A stretch of 64,000 nt of DNA from Lucinisca nassula (GCA_963580285.1 OY757010.1:67602406-67666405); one strand, 5' to 3'; positions 1-11,232 are shown, counted from the stretch's first letter. Notes: generated by a model not told the origin, from the letters alone. Numbers and translations: made by a program.

Positions 1-163
1 TCCACAGTTTGGTTAGAATGATGTTCCAATGTTTCTATTCATATTTCGTATAACGATATTGATGTGTCATATGTGTATTGACATTTTTGCTTGTTAATTG
101 CGAATGTCTCACTTTTTGTATCGATCTGGACTATTTCTTTTATGCATTATTTGTTCACATTTA

Positions 164-1123
164 CTACATGTTGAGCACACATGGTTTGTTTCCATCTAAG
201 TTTTGTTTTGTCATGTCACCATTTGATTTAATCTCTGGAACGTACAGACTGATGTTGAATATTTCAATACGCATTTTCTCTATCTTGGGTTTCACGCAAG
301 GAAATACCCCCTTAAAAAGGTTTAGAATTTCCATTCGTGTTTCGCTAAACCAAATTGCATAAATTAAAGGGTCAACGATGCAGTTTGCTAAGTTGAACCA
401 ATTGGCAAGTACCGCAACTAGCCCAGTTTCTTTCACACCTCTGGATGTTCTGATGAAGTAAAAAACTGACAACCCAAAGGTTACAAACTGTGTGAATGTT
501 GTGTTGACAAACACAAAGAACGTCGCTACAGTACCCTTATATTGTCGAATCTCATGCATGGTGTTAGAACGTTTTTCACCCTTTCGAATGATTTTGTATA
601 TCTTAATATATGAGATAAAAGAAATGGCTGGGACTAGGAAAGAAATAACGATAAAATAGATTGCAAAACTCCATCCGCAATTAACGGCTTTGTTTTTGGC
701 ATAACACATCACGCTTCTTATGACCGCGTACTGTATGAAGCTGAAGAGGAAAAGGCATATGCACACGACCCTAGTTCGACCGTCTGTAACTACTCTAAGG
801 TAGACATAAGGCCAGTTTAAAACAAACAACCGCTCAAGCGCCATGCAACCGACAAGTATCTGCGCAGATATTTGAAATCCCCGAAAAATATGCACGATTA
901 GATAAATGTCGTTGTAGTCAAACATCACAGAAACACTGGAAAGTATCAGAAAAAGACTGTCATATGACAGAAGTCCCATTGATAATAGTTTTGTTCCATA
1001 AGGCGTCTTCTTTGTTCGGTAGATAGCCGTAAACGACAACAGGCAAAATATCAGTGCCGACATTGCCAAACAAATGTAGACCACAACCACAGAAACAGGC
1101 ATAAATGGATCAAAGGCAATCAT
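164..1123 (-). CDS. Rhodopsin-like (class A) G protein-coupled receptor, single exon
   Basis: A 319-residue seven-transmembrane protein. Hydrophobic segments lie at about residues 10-34, 45-68, 75-98, 117-138, 152-177, 197-223 and 235-258. TM3 ends in ERL (97-99), a variant of E/DRY. TM7 carries NCIVDPLIY (247-255), the D/NPxxY motif. Cys276 after helix 8 could be palmitoylated. Oddities: there is no Cys at the top of TM3 for the usual disulfide, and TM6 lacks the CWxP motif, so this is a divergent, probably peptide- or orphan-type molluscan receptor. It would act at the plasma membrane through G proteins; the ligand cannot be read from sequence. The length is normal for a compact class A receptor and no break is visible. 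The start is the first Met before TM1; an upstream non-coding exon is possible. No repeat interrupts it. Confidence 0.85.
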   Translation of the reverse strand: MIAFDPFMPVSVVVVYICLAMSALIFCLLSFTAIYRTKKTPYGTKLLSMGLLSYDSLFLILSSVSVMFDYNDIYLIVHIFRGFQISAQILVGCMALERLFVLNWPYVYLRVVTDGRTRVVCICLFLFSFIQYAVIRSVMCYAKNKAVNCGWSFAIYFIVISFLVPAISFISYIKIYKIIRKGEKRSNTMHEIRQYKGTVATFFVFVNTTFTQFVTFGLSVFYFIRTSRGVKETGLVAVLANWFNLANCIVDPLIYAIWFSETRMEILNLFKGVFPCVKPKIEKMRIEIFNISLYVPEIKSNGDMTKQNLDGNKPCVLNM

Positions 1124-1399
1124 TCTTAGGATGGAAATTCCTAGATACGTCCTTTCTGTCTTACAGTGTATTATTCAATCATTCCGAGACCTGAAATGAA
1201 ATTAATAAAATTAGAATGTGCTCGTACCTTAACAGGCACAAACTGCACAAATTTAAAAGAAAACCAAAATTAATGTAATACAAACAACTTATTTGAGCTT
1301 TGACATTAAACTCACGAAATTCCATGTCAGTAAAAAGCACTGAGTCGATTACCTCTGAGTGTTGACTGGATCAAATGCCCTGAACGAGGACTTTCCGCG
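1124..1399. other. GPCR 5' flank, no further gene seen
   Basis: AT-rich sequence upstream of the GPCR start. It may hold the promoter or 5' UTR, but no clear TATA box, splice site or coding stretch could be assigned. Confidence 0.4.
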
Positions 1400-1514
1400 A
1401 TTGATGTTTCCATTAGGGTCTAGTTATTTAATGTTCGTGTTTCTTTCCCTTTGGTGTCTCTGATGGGTCATGTGGGTTAATTGTATCGATTCCTGATCAT
1501 TGCCTTGACTTCTG
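1400..1514 (+). mobile_element. Naiad pseudo-LTR (PLTR) fragment
   Basis: Matches the 3' terminal part of the PLTR that follows Naiad reading frames elsewhere in the window, in sense orientation, ending with the TATCGATTCCTGATCATTGCC signature. Only about 115 bp remain. Confidence 0.75.
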
Positions 1515-1607
1515 TGTTGGACTTTTTTGTTTAACGCCAAAAGGCTCTAATATGGGAATAAAAAGCTCAAATAATTTGTGGGAATTTGTGGCGGCCGTTA
1601 AACGTCT

Positions 1608-1829
1608 CCCTGCCCTACATCATAGTATAGTTTATATTTTCTTGTCCTTTGGGATCATTGATTCCATTGTGGAATTTTGAAACTATCTGAGGGTCACTGA
1701 TGAGGTCTAATTGGCCGAAACCAGCTAATCTGGCCCAAAAAAAACTTGTACACTCCATATTTTCCTGTTCCTGGGTGTATTCCTTGCTTCAAAAGGATAA
1801 GGCTCTTATAGAACATACCTAACAGCACG
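1608..1829 (+). repeat. Dispersed repeat family C
   Basis: About 220 bp from CTGCCCTACATCATAG to TATAGAACATA. A close copy lies at 31731-31935 and decayed inverse copies at about 3280-3480 and 12050-12260. It is non-coding. The 31.7 kb copy is a clean insertion, so this is probably a short mobile element. Confidence 0.7.
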
Positions 1830-2100
1830 TAAGGATCAATTGTCCCTGAGCTTAAGCCGATGATATAACCCTGAACACTGACTTAACGATTTTATACAAT
1901 CCTTATATTGCCGCGTTTAGGCCCCGGATTTGAGTATGTACTGTTTTCAGTATTCCGTTACAGAGCTTCCCGCTCGAATAAGATTAGAATAAAAACACAA
2001 GCAAATGTCTTGGAATAGTACACCTTCATGCAAATATTTGCTTTCCTGACTAGAGGAGCTACATTCAAAGGAAAGCAAGACTCCATTTAAAAGTGGGGAA

Positions 2101-2175
2101 ACCTACGTCACGATGACGTCACACAGAAAGACAATGGTAGCCGTCATCTTTGAAGTACCTCTCGCTTCGGTAAGT
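2101..2175 (+). promoter_or_regulatory. Promoter/first-exon-like segment (CRE box plus splice donor), left arm
   Basis: Contains TGACGTCA (2114-2121), a CREB/ATF-type site, followed about 50 bp later by a consensus 5' splice site GTAAGT (2170-2175). The other arm holds the same arrangement plus a YY1-like AAGATGGC box that is degenerate here. The promoter role is inference; no downstream exon was identified. Confidence 0.4.
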
Positions 2176-2560
2176 GTTTTTGTGTTAAACAGATGATTTA
2201 AGCACAATCTTGACACAGCTTTTATCGCAGAGTACGGGCGAAATAACAATGTTTTGTCTGCAAAAAGAAATTTGTGCAGGCTTTCAGAAGTATGGATAAA
2301 CACGTTGGATTTAGTTCATTTCAGCGATCCATTCGTCAACACTCTGGATATGAAAATCATTCATATGAAGCAGCGCAGTGTTTTCATTAATCCTCTCATA
2401 ACGAGTACACGACTTTTCAGAAGAAAATACCATAGAAGTGTTTAATAGTATTAAAATTAAAATTTTTGAACTTTAAAAGACGTTTACAGTAAATGGTATC
2501 GTTAACACTCGATCAGAAATGAGATACGTACACACTCTGAAAACCAGCATATAGTTGTTT

Positions 2561-2785
2561 GTTTGTTTATTATTTTTTTTTTTTGGTCTTACGGCCCTTT
2601 CAAGATTATTTCACTCATATCGAGCCGGTCGCTAATCAGAAGTGGGCGAAAACCGGAGTACCGGAGAAAAACCACATGACCTTCCGTCGCAGAACTTGGC
2701 GTCTCACATATGACCCGAGCGAGGCTCGAACCACAGCGGTGAGAGACTTAATGATCAAGAGTCAGCACTCTTAACCACTAGGCCA
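2561..2785 (-). mobile_element. tRNA-derived SINE, type 1
   Basis: On the minus strand it has box A-like GGCCTAGTGGTTAAGAG and box B-like GGTTCGAGCC, then an A-rich 3' tail. It is flanked by a perfect 13-bp target duplication, CATATAGTTGTTT, at 2548-2560 and 2786-2798. The other arm of the inverted duplication lacks it, so it inserted after that duplication. Sister copies lie at 12277-12540 and 39001-39234. Confidence 0.92.
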
Positions 2786-3005
2786 CATATAGTTGTTTCT
2801 CGTGACAACCTGAAAAGCAGGGTAACAAGTATCTTTGACAATAGTGGTGGCCAGATGAACAGCCGAACACAATTTCCGCTCTCATGTCACTTAAAAAGAC
2901 ATTGCCCAGTCTAGAACATTGTCGCACTTGAACTATTTACAATGTTGCGCCGAGTTGCGAAAAAAATGACGATAAAACAAATGGTTCAGATTTAAAATAT
3001 CTGTA

Positions 3006-3655
3006 AAAACAAGAGGCCCTTGGGCCACTATACTCACCATACATGTTCAGTTGGGTTCTGTCCCATGGAAGACATGCGTTTCATTAAGCTATTAAGGCTA
3101 GAAAAATCTAAGTAGAGGCCCACCCAAGGACTATGCTGCGAAATTAGGTTTCTAGCTTTTCTTGTTCTTGTGAAAACGTTAATATTGGCCTAATTTTTGG
3201 GAGAAGATTTAAAGAATAGATGAACAAATAAACTGATGATGCTTATTGCCTTTTATACAATATAAGCCATCATTATTGCATTGCATACGAATGTTCTAGA
3301 AAAGGGTAATCCCTTTGAAGCAAGGACTACAAGACAGAACTGAAAGCTGTGGAGTGTACACGATTTTTATGGACCAGACTAGCTAGTTTCGGCCAGTTAG
3401 GCCGCATCACTAACCCTCAAACATTTACGAACCCCTGCAGTGGCATCAATGATCCCAAATGAATGGAAAATAAATCCACACTTTGATGAAGAGCAGATAA
3501 ACATTTTACGGACGCCAAATATTCCCATAACACCAGCTACGGTGAAATATATTACTTTCTAGAAAAATGTAATCCTTTGGAAGCAAGGGCAACCAGAAAA
3601 TAAAAATAAAGGCACACTATGATAAAGATTGAAGTTTCAACATTTTATAGTTCCT
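3006..3655 (+). mobile_element. HINE-like element fragment
   Basis: Begins with AAACAAGAGGCCCTTGGGCC, the same kind of terminus as the giant element ending at 50415 (read on minus). The body is non-coding and partly overlaps decayed repeat-C sequence (about 3280-3480). The 3' boundary is unclear. Confidence 0.5.
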
Positions 3656-3787
3656 AGGAAATTTTTGATGAAATTTAACTTAGACCTCTGATAGAGAGAA
3701 AGAATTAAAGTAAAGATGAAATGGGATGTCAAGAAAAACAATGCCTCTTACACTATGTGAGTTATCATCCCAACTGCATATGAAAAA

Positions 3788-4205
3788 TAGAAGTGATGGC
3801 AATTATTAGGAATCGATACAATTAACCCACTGCTCCGACCAGAGACACCAAAGGGAAAGAAACACAAGCATGAAATAACTAGACTCTAAACATTACTAGC
3901 GGAAAGCCAAAAGGACAGTTTCTTTCCAACAAAATGGCCAGTTGGCTGTCCAAAACAAAAGGATATAAGCGAATACTGGTAATCACTTAGCGGGTCCAAA
4001 TTAGAAGTAGAGGCAATGATCAGGAATCGATACAATTAACCCACAGCTCCCATCAGAGACACCAAAGGGAAAGAAACACAAACATGAAACAACATACCCC
4101 AACGGAAACACCAACAGCGGAAAGCCAAAAGGACCGTTACTTTCTCACAAAATGGCCAAAAGGCTATCCAAAATAAAATAATACAAGCGACAAAAACACC
4201 CAAAG
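3788..4205 (-). mobile_element. Two tandem Naiad PLTR fragments
   Basis: Two successive copies of the PLTR terminal about 200 bp (3788-3985 and 4002-4205), each starting with TAGAAGTGA-like sequence and GATACAATTAACCCAC. A 30-bp third start is at about 4258-4288. Confidence 0.75.
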
Positions 4206-4304
4206 ACCCTAAGCCTGCCAAGGAAAAGTGGTGCGAGTTGGACCGTACATGTGTATAAAATAGAAGTAAATACAATGGTCAGGAATTCCTATTTGTTTCA
4301 CTGA

Positions 4305-4435
4305 AGGCATTGCTTGAGATGTCATTTCATCTTAATGTTGGATAGAAGTTCAGAAAAGATTGGAAGTAACGTCTCGAAAATGACCTAAGTGCTGTTGACG
4401 GGGCCGTTCAACCTCAATTTCAACCAAACAGGCAT
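4305..4435 (+). mobile_element. SINE-like repeat S3 (3' part)
   Basis: Carries the family's GAGATGTCATTTCATCT and GTTGACGGGG..GTT..AACCTCAA 3' signature. This family has more than 15 copies or fragments in the window. Confidence 0.7.
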
Positions 4436-5287
4436 CATCATTTCATATGTTTATGCCGTTCGTAGTTTTTTTGCGTATCGCGCAAAAATAGTAGACGTTT
4501 TTCTTTTATCTTTGTAGTTGAGACGTTATTTCTTTATTGTTTTTGTCAATATATCAGCCGGTGCAAGACAAATGCTAAAATATGACATGTGCGACTAGTG
4601 AATACCTAGACCAGTCCATGCATCTGATCGGTGTAATATTTCGCTTTTGAAACAATAGTGAGCTATTACACTACTCACACCTGCTCGTTGTACGGACGAT
4701 TCATAATCCTAACCAACCGCACAAGTCCAACAGCAGATCCTGAACAGCGTAACAAGAAAAAATATGTCATTGGGGCCTCGATAAGGATCGGTTTATACAA
4801 CAAGCAGGTGTGGGAAGTGTCAAATATTACCAATGTTTTTAAAACTCAAGAATACACCGATCAGACTGCCCGGGTATGCAAGCTGATCTGGGTAGTCTAT
4901 CGTCGCACATAAATTGCCTTATTGTAGCTTTTTTCTTGCACCGGCTCATTAATTAAAATAAATAACGTTGAAACTACACAAATTTTAAATGCCTCCTTTT
5001 TGTGGGTGTTATGCCAAATACTGCATCGAGTGAGGTAAATGTCAAATTAACGTTACAAAAAGTGTTACACTTTTCATTAAAACTGTGCTACAGTGTACAA
5101 TATTGTTTTTTCGTCGACAAAAGTTACTAAGCAATGGAGTTTTTTTTTTAAAATAGTCCACCTGACCGTCACTAAAGGTAGCTGTTATTTATAGAAAATA
5201 GCCGCCTTATTCTTATAGCTGTGAGGACGGCGTATTCAATAATATGGTTATCAATAGAATCTGGACTAAAATCGTGTGTTGGGTTTA
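4436..5287. other. Non-coding stretch, no recognisable gene
   Basis: Holds an 84-codon open frame at 4658-4912 (+) with no recognisable domain and no splice context; not called as a gene. A short palindrome, TTTTGCG..CGCAAAA, is near 4470-4487. Confidence 0.4.
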
Positions 5288-5354
5288 GCAAACAGTGTAA
5301 GCCCTAACAAGACGCGACAGAGCGCGGCATCTGATCAACGTCTACACTGTTTGC
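5288..5354. repeat. Palindromic MITE-like element (CAAACAGTG family)
   Basis: Starts GCAAACAGTG and ends CACTGTTTGC, with a second inner palindrome around a GATCAGAC..GTCTGATC-like core. Related copies lie at 27450-27516, 39303-39371, 42518-42596, 43667-43732 and 63800-63858, with a half copy near 20240-20295. Confidence 0.75.
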
Positions 5355-5474
5355 TTTTTGTACACTGATGTAAGGAATAAACACATGTTTACAGTCTAAG
5401 TCACCGTGTGTTTTTTAAACCCACCCAAGAGACAGCTGACCTACCGGTTCTATTACTACTTTGATTAAAGTAAG

Positions 5475-5780
5475 TTTGTTTGTTTGTATTGGAGTTTAAG
5501 AGCCCAGCCAACAATATTTAGGTCATTTTTATCCCGGTCAGTTTACCTATCCACACTTTTTCTGTGCAGGCTTATACGTTAACCAGTACAGCGCACATTC
5601 TATCGCCAGAAACTGACAACTGCCCTTCTTGAATCAGCGGAAGGGAGAGACTGACCATAGAAAATATTCCATGATCAATCTCCACGAAAGAATGTTGCCG
5701 ACCCTGGCAGGTAACGAAGCCGCGTCCTCCTGATCACCAGTCAGACGCGCATCCAACTGAGCAACCGAGGCCGGCTTAAA
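5475..5780 (-). mobile_element. tRNA-derived SINE, type 2
   Basis: Read on minus it starts GCCGGCCTCGGTTGCTCAG and continues with a tRNA-like head, then a body ending CCAATACAAA. Flanked by TAAAGTAAG at 5466-5474 and 5781-5789. Same family as 10080-10364. Confidence 0.88.
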
Positions 5781-5988
5781 TAAAGTAAGATAATGCCTTT
5801 TTATAACGAGCAGACCATTGCAAGAAATTTAGTTCTCAGCCACGACAGTATTTTTCCGCTCATGTAAGAGACCATTGAGGACCTCAAGAGATGTCTGCCT
5901 ATTCTTCGTTAGCCTGTATGATTCTTTTTATTTTCAGAGATAAATGTAAACCTAATTATGTTGTTTTATACCTCAACGCAAGTACGAC

Positions 5989-6604
5989 AATGCTCCAGAG
6001 TGGGCTATATCTTCTTAAGTGACAAGGGAGCGGACATTACAACTGCCTGTTCATCTGGCCACCATTATTGCCCAAGATACTTGTAAGCTTTAGAGAATTT
6101 GGCACCTTTTACCCTGCTTTTCAGGTTGTCACGAGAAACAACTATATGCTGATTTTCAAAGTATGTACGTATCTCTTTTCAGATCGAGTGTTAACGATAC
6201 CATTCACTGAAAACGTCTTTTAAAGTTCAAAAATTTTAATTTTAATACTAATAAACACTTCTATGGTATTTTCTTCTGAAAAGTCGTGTACTCGTTATGA
6301 GAGGATTAATGAAAACACTGCGCTGCTTCATATGAATGATTTTCATATCCAGAGTGTTGACGAATGGATCGCTGAAATTAACTAAATCCGACGTGTTCAT
6401 CCATACTACTTAAAGCATGCCTAAATTTCTTTTTGCTGACAAAACATTGTAATTTTGCCCGTACTCTGCGATAATAGCTATGTCAAGAGTGTGCGTAAAA
6501 TATATGTTTAACACAGAAATACTTACCGAAGCGAGAGTTCCTTTCAAGATGGCGACCGCCTTGGTGTAAAATTGTGACGTCATTGTGACGTAGGTTTCCC
6601 CCCT
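5989..6604 (-). repeat. Right arm of a large inverted duplication
   Basis: Inverse copy of 2094-2932 without the SINE. It keeps an uninterrupted version of the shared sequence. Confidence 0.88.
6521..6600 (-). promoter_or_regulatory. Promoter/first-exon-like segment (CRE, YY1-like box, splice donor), right arm
   Basis: On minus: TGACGTCA (6575-6582), a YY1-like box (AAGATGGC at 6546-6553 on plus) and a donor GTAAGT (ACTTAC at 6521-6526 on plus). The order is the same as in the left arm and better preserved. Promoter function is inferred only. Confidence 0.42.
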
Positions 6605-6726
6605 TGATGAAACAGATATGAAATCATTATTTTTTTTCAAATCAAAATGTACAGTTATTTGTCGAAAACAACATATTTTAGGTAGTTTAAAATACACGTA
6701 TCAGTGTTTAAAGTCCTACCTGTGCT

Positions 6727-6834
6727 TGGGCCCCACCCACAAGGCTTGGCCACATAGATTGGGCTGCATGATTATTCCACGCAGAGCTGAACCTGACCTC
6801 ACATGAGTACTGGTAACCCGCTAAGAGGTCTAAA
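6727..6834 (+). mobile_element. SINE-like repeat S3 (5' part)
   Basis: Head portion with TGGGCTGCATGAT and CACGCAGAGCTGAA, truncated where a Naiad PLTR begins. Confidence 0.7.
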
Positions 6835-6835
6835 A

Positions 6836-8710
6836 TAGAAGACAATGATCAGGAATCGATACAATTAACCCACACCTCTCATCAGAGATACCAATGAGAA
6901 AGAAATGCAAACATGAAATAACTAGATGGAAACATCAATAGCGGAAAGCCAATAGGCCAGTTACTTTCCCACAAAACGGCCAAGTGACTATCCAAAACAA
7001 AAAGATGTAAGCGATACACACATTCAAATATAAACCATAAACCATAACAAACATAAATCGCGACAGAAGAAACACCTTGGGAAGGTCAGTGAAAAGTATC
7101 TGACTTGGGGGCTTAAGGCGGTCGCAATCCTCGCCCTTACTTTCGTCGCGATTTAGACAAATAATTTGTTCAGTCCGTATGAAGGCTTCCTACCTTATCA
7201 ATGCAACATCTCCGAGAACACAAATATCAAACAACCACAGATTTGAGACAACGATGAGGACTCGCTGAACTGCTGGAGCAAAAGAAAACCAACAGTTAGA
7301 CTCCAATGGGCCCGACCAGACATAGAGCATCAGGTACCTTCTAACATAACATTTTAAATTCTAAGAAAGCCTTAATGCTGGAACCGACATAGAATCTGAG
7401 GCCTGGCCTTCCGGCTTGCAATTAAAGAGGGAAGCAGTTATCAACCGTGATTGGGTTAACTACCAAGCATGCAATCAGTCGTATAACATTTATGCTGTAC
7501 CCAATATTTTTATATCGAAGAATGATTTTTCGAAATTAGGTGCTGCAGTCATTGCCAATATATATTTTTTCTGAATTTATATACTAAGTCACCACAACAT
7601 TTAAAAAGAGAAACGACCAGGAACTGATACAATCAGATCCCAAATTCTTCCCACAATATCACTAATTCGGGTTCCGATAGACATTGTTGCAGAAGAGATT
7701 TAAGTGCAAGACTGAATTTTGAAATTTAACCGGAATGACGTCACTAAAATTTAGAAAAGGCTTTGCGTAGTCTATGATACCGATAACCCTGATTAGGAAG
7801 TTTAGCAGTTAACAATTTATTGCGGGTGTTGAAGTCGGTAACACGACTAGACACTCTGGCAAATCGAATTAATTGCGAAATACAAACTCCAACGGATGCC
7901 GAGCAACACCATCCAAGAAAGGAATATTTATTTACGATACCGATAACCGTGATTAAGAAGTTTAGCAGTTAACAATTTATTACGGGTGTTGAAGTCAGTT
8001 ACATAACTAGACAGTCTTGCAAATCAAATTAATTGCGATATATAAACGCCATAGGATGCCGAGCATCACCATCCAAGAACGGAATATTTACAATCTGAAA
8101 ATCAAAATCATGTTTTTTATCATAAATTTTGCAGGAAACAAACCCACCTACAATAGATAATGTAAATCCAAAAACGGGGCCCCGGTATTAGAAGAATTGG
8201 CTTTAATCAACTGAAGTTCTGGCGGGTAAACATGACTAACCAAACCATCGAAATAGGGATTTTAAATCATCAAAATATCTATAAGTCGAGCTAAAGGCTT
8301 CAAAGATTTCAGATTAATGTTCAACGGAAAGGGACAACACGAAGTCCCTTTCACAACAGAACAAGAACAGATCAGCCACAAAGGGTGCGCTATTCGTACC
8401 TATCGGAATACCCACAACTTGTCTAAATAACTTAGTACCAAATCTTATGTAAATATTATCAAGTAAAAAGCGAGAGCTTAACGCACTTTCTTACATGACC
8501 ATAATGTATAGTTTTTTTTATGCGTTTCAATATTGAAAACGCATTTCTTACATTACATGCAAGATAGAGTGAATCGTCTCTATGAAATGTTCATTCATTT
8601 AAATAATTAAGTTTTTTCCTTTATAAGATTATGAGAAAGTGAGTGTAAAGGATGGAAAAATGACCGAGCTGAAGCACGTTAACGTCCGGATTTCAATTTA
8701 TTTAAAACCT
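6836..8710 (-). mobile_element. Decayed Naiad (Penelope-like) copy A with 3' PLTR
   Basis: The PLTR spans about 6836-7375. From about 7376 to 8710 the minus strand carries RT-domain relics alignable to the intact copies (end of the RT frame, then upstream RT sequence), with many stops and frameshifts. An internal direct duplication of about 160 bp (about 7775-7930 and 7935-8090) repeats part of the RT C-terminal region. Not coding now. Confidence 0.8.
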
Positions 8711-8763
8711 CCCTAAGCCGGCCTAGGGAAATTGGTGCGATTCGGACCGTCCCTACATATAAA
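8711..8763 (+). mobile_element. SINE-like repeat S3 fragment
   Basis: Middle piece only (CTAAGCC..GGTGCGA..CGGACCGTCC). Confidence 0.5.
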
Positions 8764-8765
8764 AG

Positions 8766-9220
8766 ATAAAAGTGAAGGAACTGATCAGGAATCGATACAA
8801 TTAACTCCCAGCTCCCACCAGACACACAGAAGGGAAAGAAACACAAACATGAATTAACAAGACCCTAATGCAAACACCAATAGCGAAAAGCCAAAAGGAC
8901 AGTCAATTTCTCACAAAATGGCCAATTGGCTATCCAAAACAAAAAGTATAAGCGATACACACCCTCACTCAAAGACACGCCATAACAAAAATATACCGCG
9001 GCAGAAGAACCGCCTTGGAACGGTCAGTGAAACTATTTCCACTGGGGTCTTAATCGATAGTACATGGCCGCAATCCTCGCCCTTACTTTCATCGCGATTA
9101 CTCGTGGTAAGACAAATAATTTGTTCAGTCCGCATGAAGGCCTCTTACCTCATCAGAGCAACATCTCGGAGAACCTAAATATCAAACAACCACAGAGATG
9201 AAACAAGGGTGAGGACCCTT
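8766..9220 (-). mobile_element. Naiad PLTR
   Basis: Nearly complete PLTR from AGTGAAGGAACTGATCAGG to the CAGAGATGAAACAA region. It lies upstream, in element sense, of copy A, as expected of a pseudo-LTR arrangement. Confidence 0.75.
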
Positions 9221-9224
9221 TTGA

Positions 9225-9345
9225 TTTGTTTGGGCGGCAGGGCTTGAAATGTGATTTCATCTCAATTTCGGATAAATTTAAAGCAACATCTCCAAAATGA
9301 CCTAAATAGTATTAACGGGGACGTAAAACCTTAATGCAATAAAAC
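9225..9345 (+). mobile_element. SINE-like repeat S3 (3' part)
   Basis: Contains GGGCGGCAGGGCTTGAAATG and the AACGGGGACGT end. Confidence 0.65.
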
Positions 9346-9364
9346 TACCTATTAATTTCTACTG

Positions 9365-9879
9365 CAGTGTAACCTCCATTAAACAGCCATTCTTGGAAAA
9401 CTCCAAAACTGGCTGTTTAAGGGAGGTGGCTGTTCAACAGAGGGGCGTGTCTGAGTCGATGTATGGCTTGTTATCGACATACAAAAAACAGTGACTATTG
9501 AAGACAGCTCAACATGGATGTACTAAAAGAAAAATAAATGATGGAGAGGTGTCGTCTCCTCTCCATCATTTATATTTCTTTACACTTGCTTATATTATAT
9601 TTATGCATATATCACAATGGTAGTTTTGAGAAAAATAAATTTTGAAATAAATAGATAAATAAATACACCAGAAGTTTTACATTCAATTTTTGCTATTGAG
9701 TTAACTTTGCCTGTTTAATAGAGGGAATTTAGATTTGGTAAAGTGGCTGCTGGCTGGAGGCGAGAGGTGGCTGCTGGGAAGAGGTTAAATATATAGTAAA
9801 ATGCTATGGGAGGAATTATTCTGGCTGCTGAAGAGAGGTGGTTGCTAAACAGAGGGGACCATAAGTGGAGGTTTTACTG
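9365..9879. mobile_element. pogo/Tigger-like MITE
   Basis: Terminal inverted repeats CAGTGTAACCTCC (left) and GGAGGTTTTACTG (right), with TA on the right side. The interior repeats the words GGCTGTT and AGAGGTGGCTGCT and has no coding capacity. Confidence 0.6.
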
Positions 9880-10079
9880 TACCTCTTACACGGACTTTCA
9901 CGACAGTTATCTCAGGTAAACACAAACTAATATCTTCTGACATCATGTTAACAGAATTTAACCGAATGGATATTTCATAGATCTGGCATGTTATGTAAGA
10001 AATGCTTTTTCACTTCTGAACAGCATAAAAAGAATACTTTATGGTCATGTCAGAAAGTGTATGAAGCTCTCACCTTTCT

Positions 10080-10364
10080 GCCGGCCTCGGTAGATCAGTC
10101 GCATGCGCGTCTCACTGGTGATCAGGAGGACGCGGGTTGGATACCTGCCGGGGTCGGCAACATTCTTTCGTGGAGACTGATCATGAAATCTTTTATACGG
10201 TCATTCCGCTGATTCAAGAAGAGCAGTTGTCAGTTTCTGGCGAAAGAATGTGCACTGTACTGGTTAAGCGCTTACGTATAAGCCTGCCCGGGAAAATGTG
10301 GATAGATAAACTGACCGGCTCAACATGACCAGAAATAGATAAACTCCAATACAAATATAAAACA
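10080..10364 (+). mobile_element. tRNA-derived SINE, type 2, inside Naiad copy B
   Basis: Flanked by a perfect 16-bp duplication of Naiad coding sequence, AAGCTCTCACCTTTCT, at 10064-10079 and 10365-10380. The head has the GCCGGCCTCGGTAGATCAG and GTTGGATACC tRNA-like boxes. It is younger than the host Naiad. Confidence 0.93.
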
Positions 10365-10593
10365 AAGCTCTCACCTTTCTACTTGACAATATTTACATAA
10401 TATTTTATACTAGGTTATTTAGACAAGTTGTGGGTAGTCCTATGGGTACGAAATGCGCACCCCTTGTGGCTGATCTGTTCTTGATTTGTTATGAAAGAGA
10501 CTTCACACTGTCCCTTCCGCTGAAAACCAATCGTCTTAAGCTCGACTTCTAGATATTTGGATGAGTTTTTAAATATTAACAATACCTATTTCA

Positions 10594-11232
10594 ATGGTTC
10601 GATCAGTCAAATTTCAGTTAAATAAAGCAAATTCTTCTGATACCGAGGACCCGTTTTTGGATTTACATCTATCTTGTGTAGATGGATGTGTTTCCTGCAA
10701 AATTTATGATAAACGCGGTGATTTTGATATTGGGATTGTACATTTTCAATCCTTGGATGTTCCTCGTGCGGCATCCTATGGCGTTTATATTTCACAATTA
10801 ATTCGATTTGCCAGGGTGTCTATTCATGTAACTAACTTCAACACTCGTAATAAATTGATAACTGCTAAACTTCTTAATCCGGGTTATCGGTATAATAAAC
10901 TACGCAAAGCCTTTTCAAAATTTTACAGACGCCATTCCGATTTATTTCAAAATTAGATGTTGGACTTAAATCTCTTCTGCGACAAGGTCTATCGGAACCA
11001 GAATTTTATGGTGACTTAAGTATATAAATTCAGAAAAATGTATAATTGCAATGACTTCAGCACCCAATTTCGTAAAATCGTTCTTCGATATAAAAAGATT
11101 GGGTACAACATAAATGTTATACGACAGACTGCATGCATGGTAGTTAACCCAATCACGGTTGGAAACTTTGCTTCCCACTTTAATTGCACGCCGGTGGGTC
11201 AGGCCTCAGATTCTATGGCGGTTCCAGAGTAA
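10594..11232 (+). pseudogene. Naiad reverse transcriptase, C-terminal remnant
   Basis: An open stretch at 10594-10956 encodes the family's LQLNKANSSDTE..PFLDLHLS segment, then SQLIRFARV and KLRKAFSKFYRRHSDL. A frameshift follows, and 11038-11232 encodes the tail (NDFSTQFRKIVLRYKKIGY..ACMVVNPITVGNFAS). YLDD, the catalytic motif C, is degraded upstream (about 10548-10580). It is a relic of the retroelement's RT and is non-functional. Confidence 0.82.

Larger units (their letters stand above)
2094..2932 (+). repeat. Left arm of a large inverted duplication
   Basis: Near-identical in inverted orientation to 5989-6604, apart from a SINE inserted in this arm at 2561-2785. The best-conserved core spans about 2310-2560. 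The arms enclose about 3.05 kb. Confidence 0.88.

Noticed and set aside
4658..4912. 84-codon plus-strand frame
   Set aside because: No recognisable domain, no conservation evidence and repeat-rich context.
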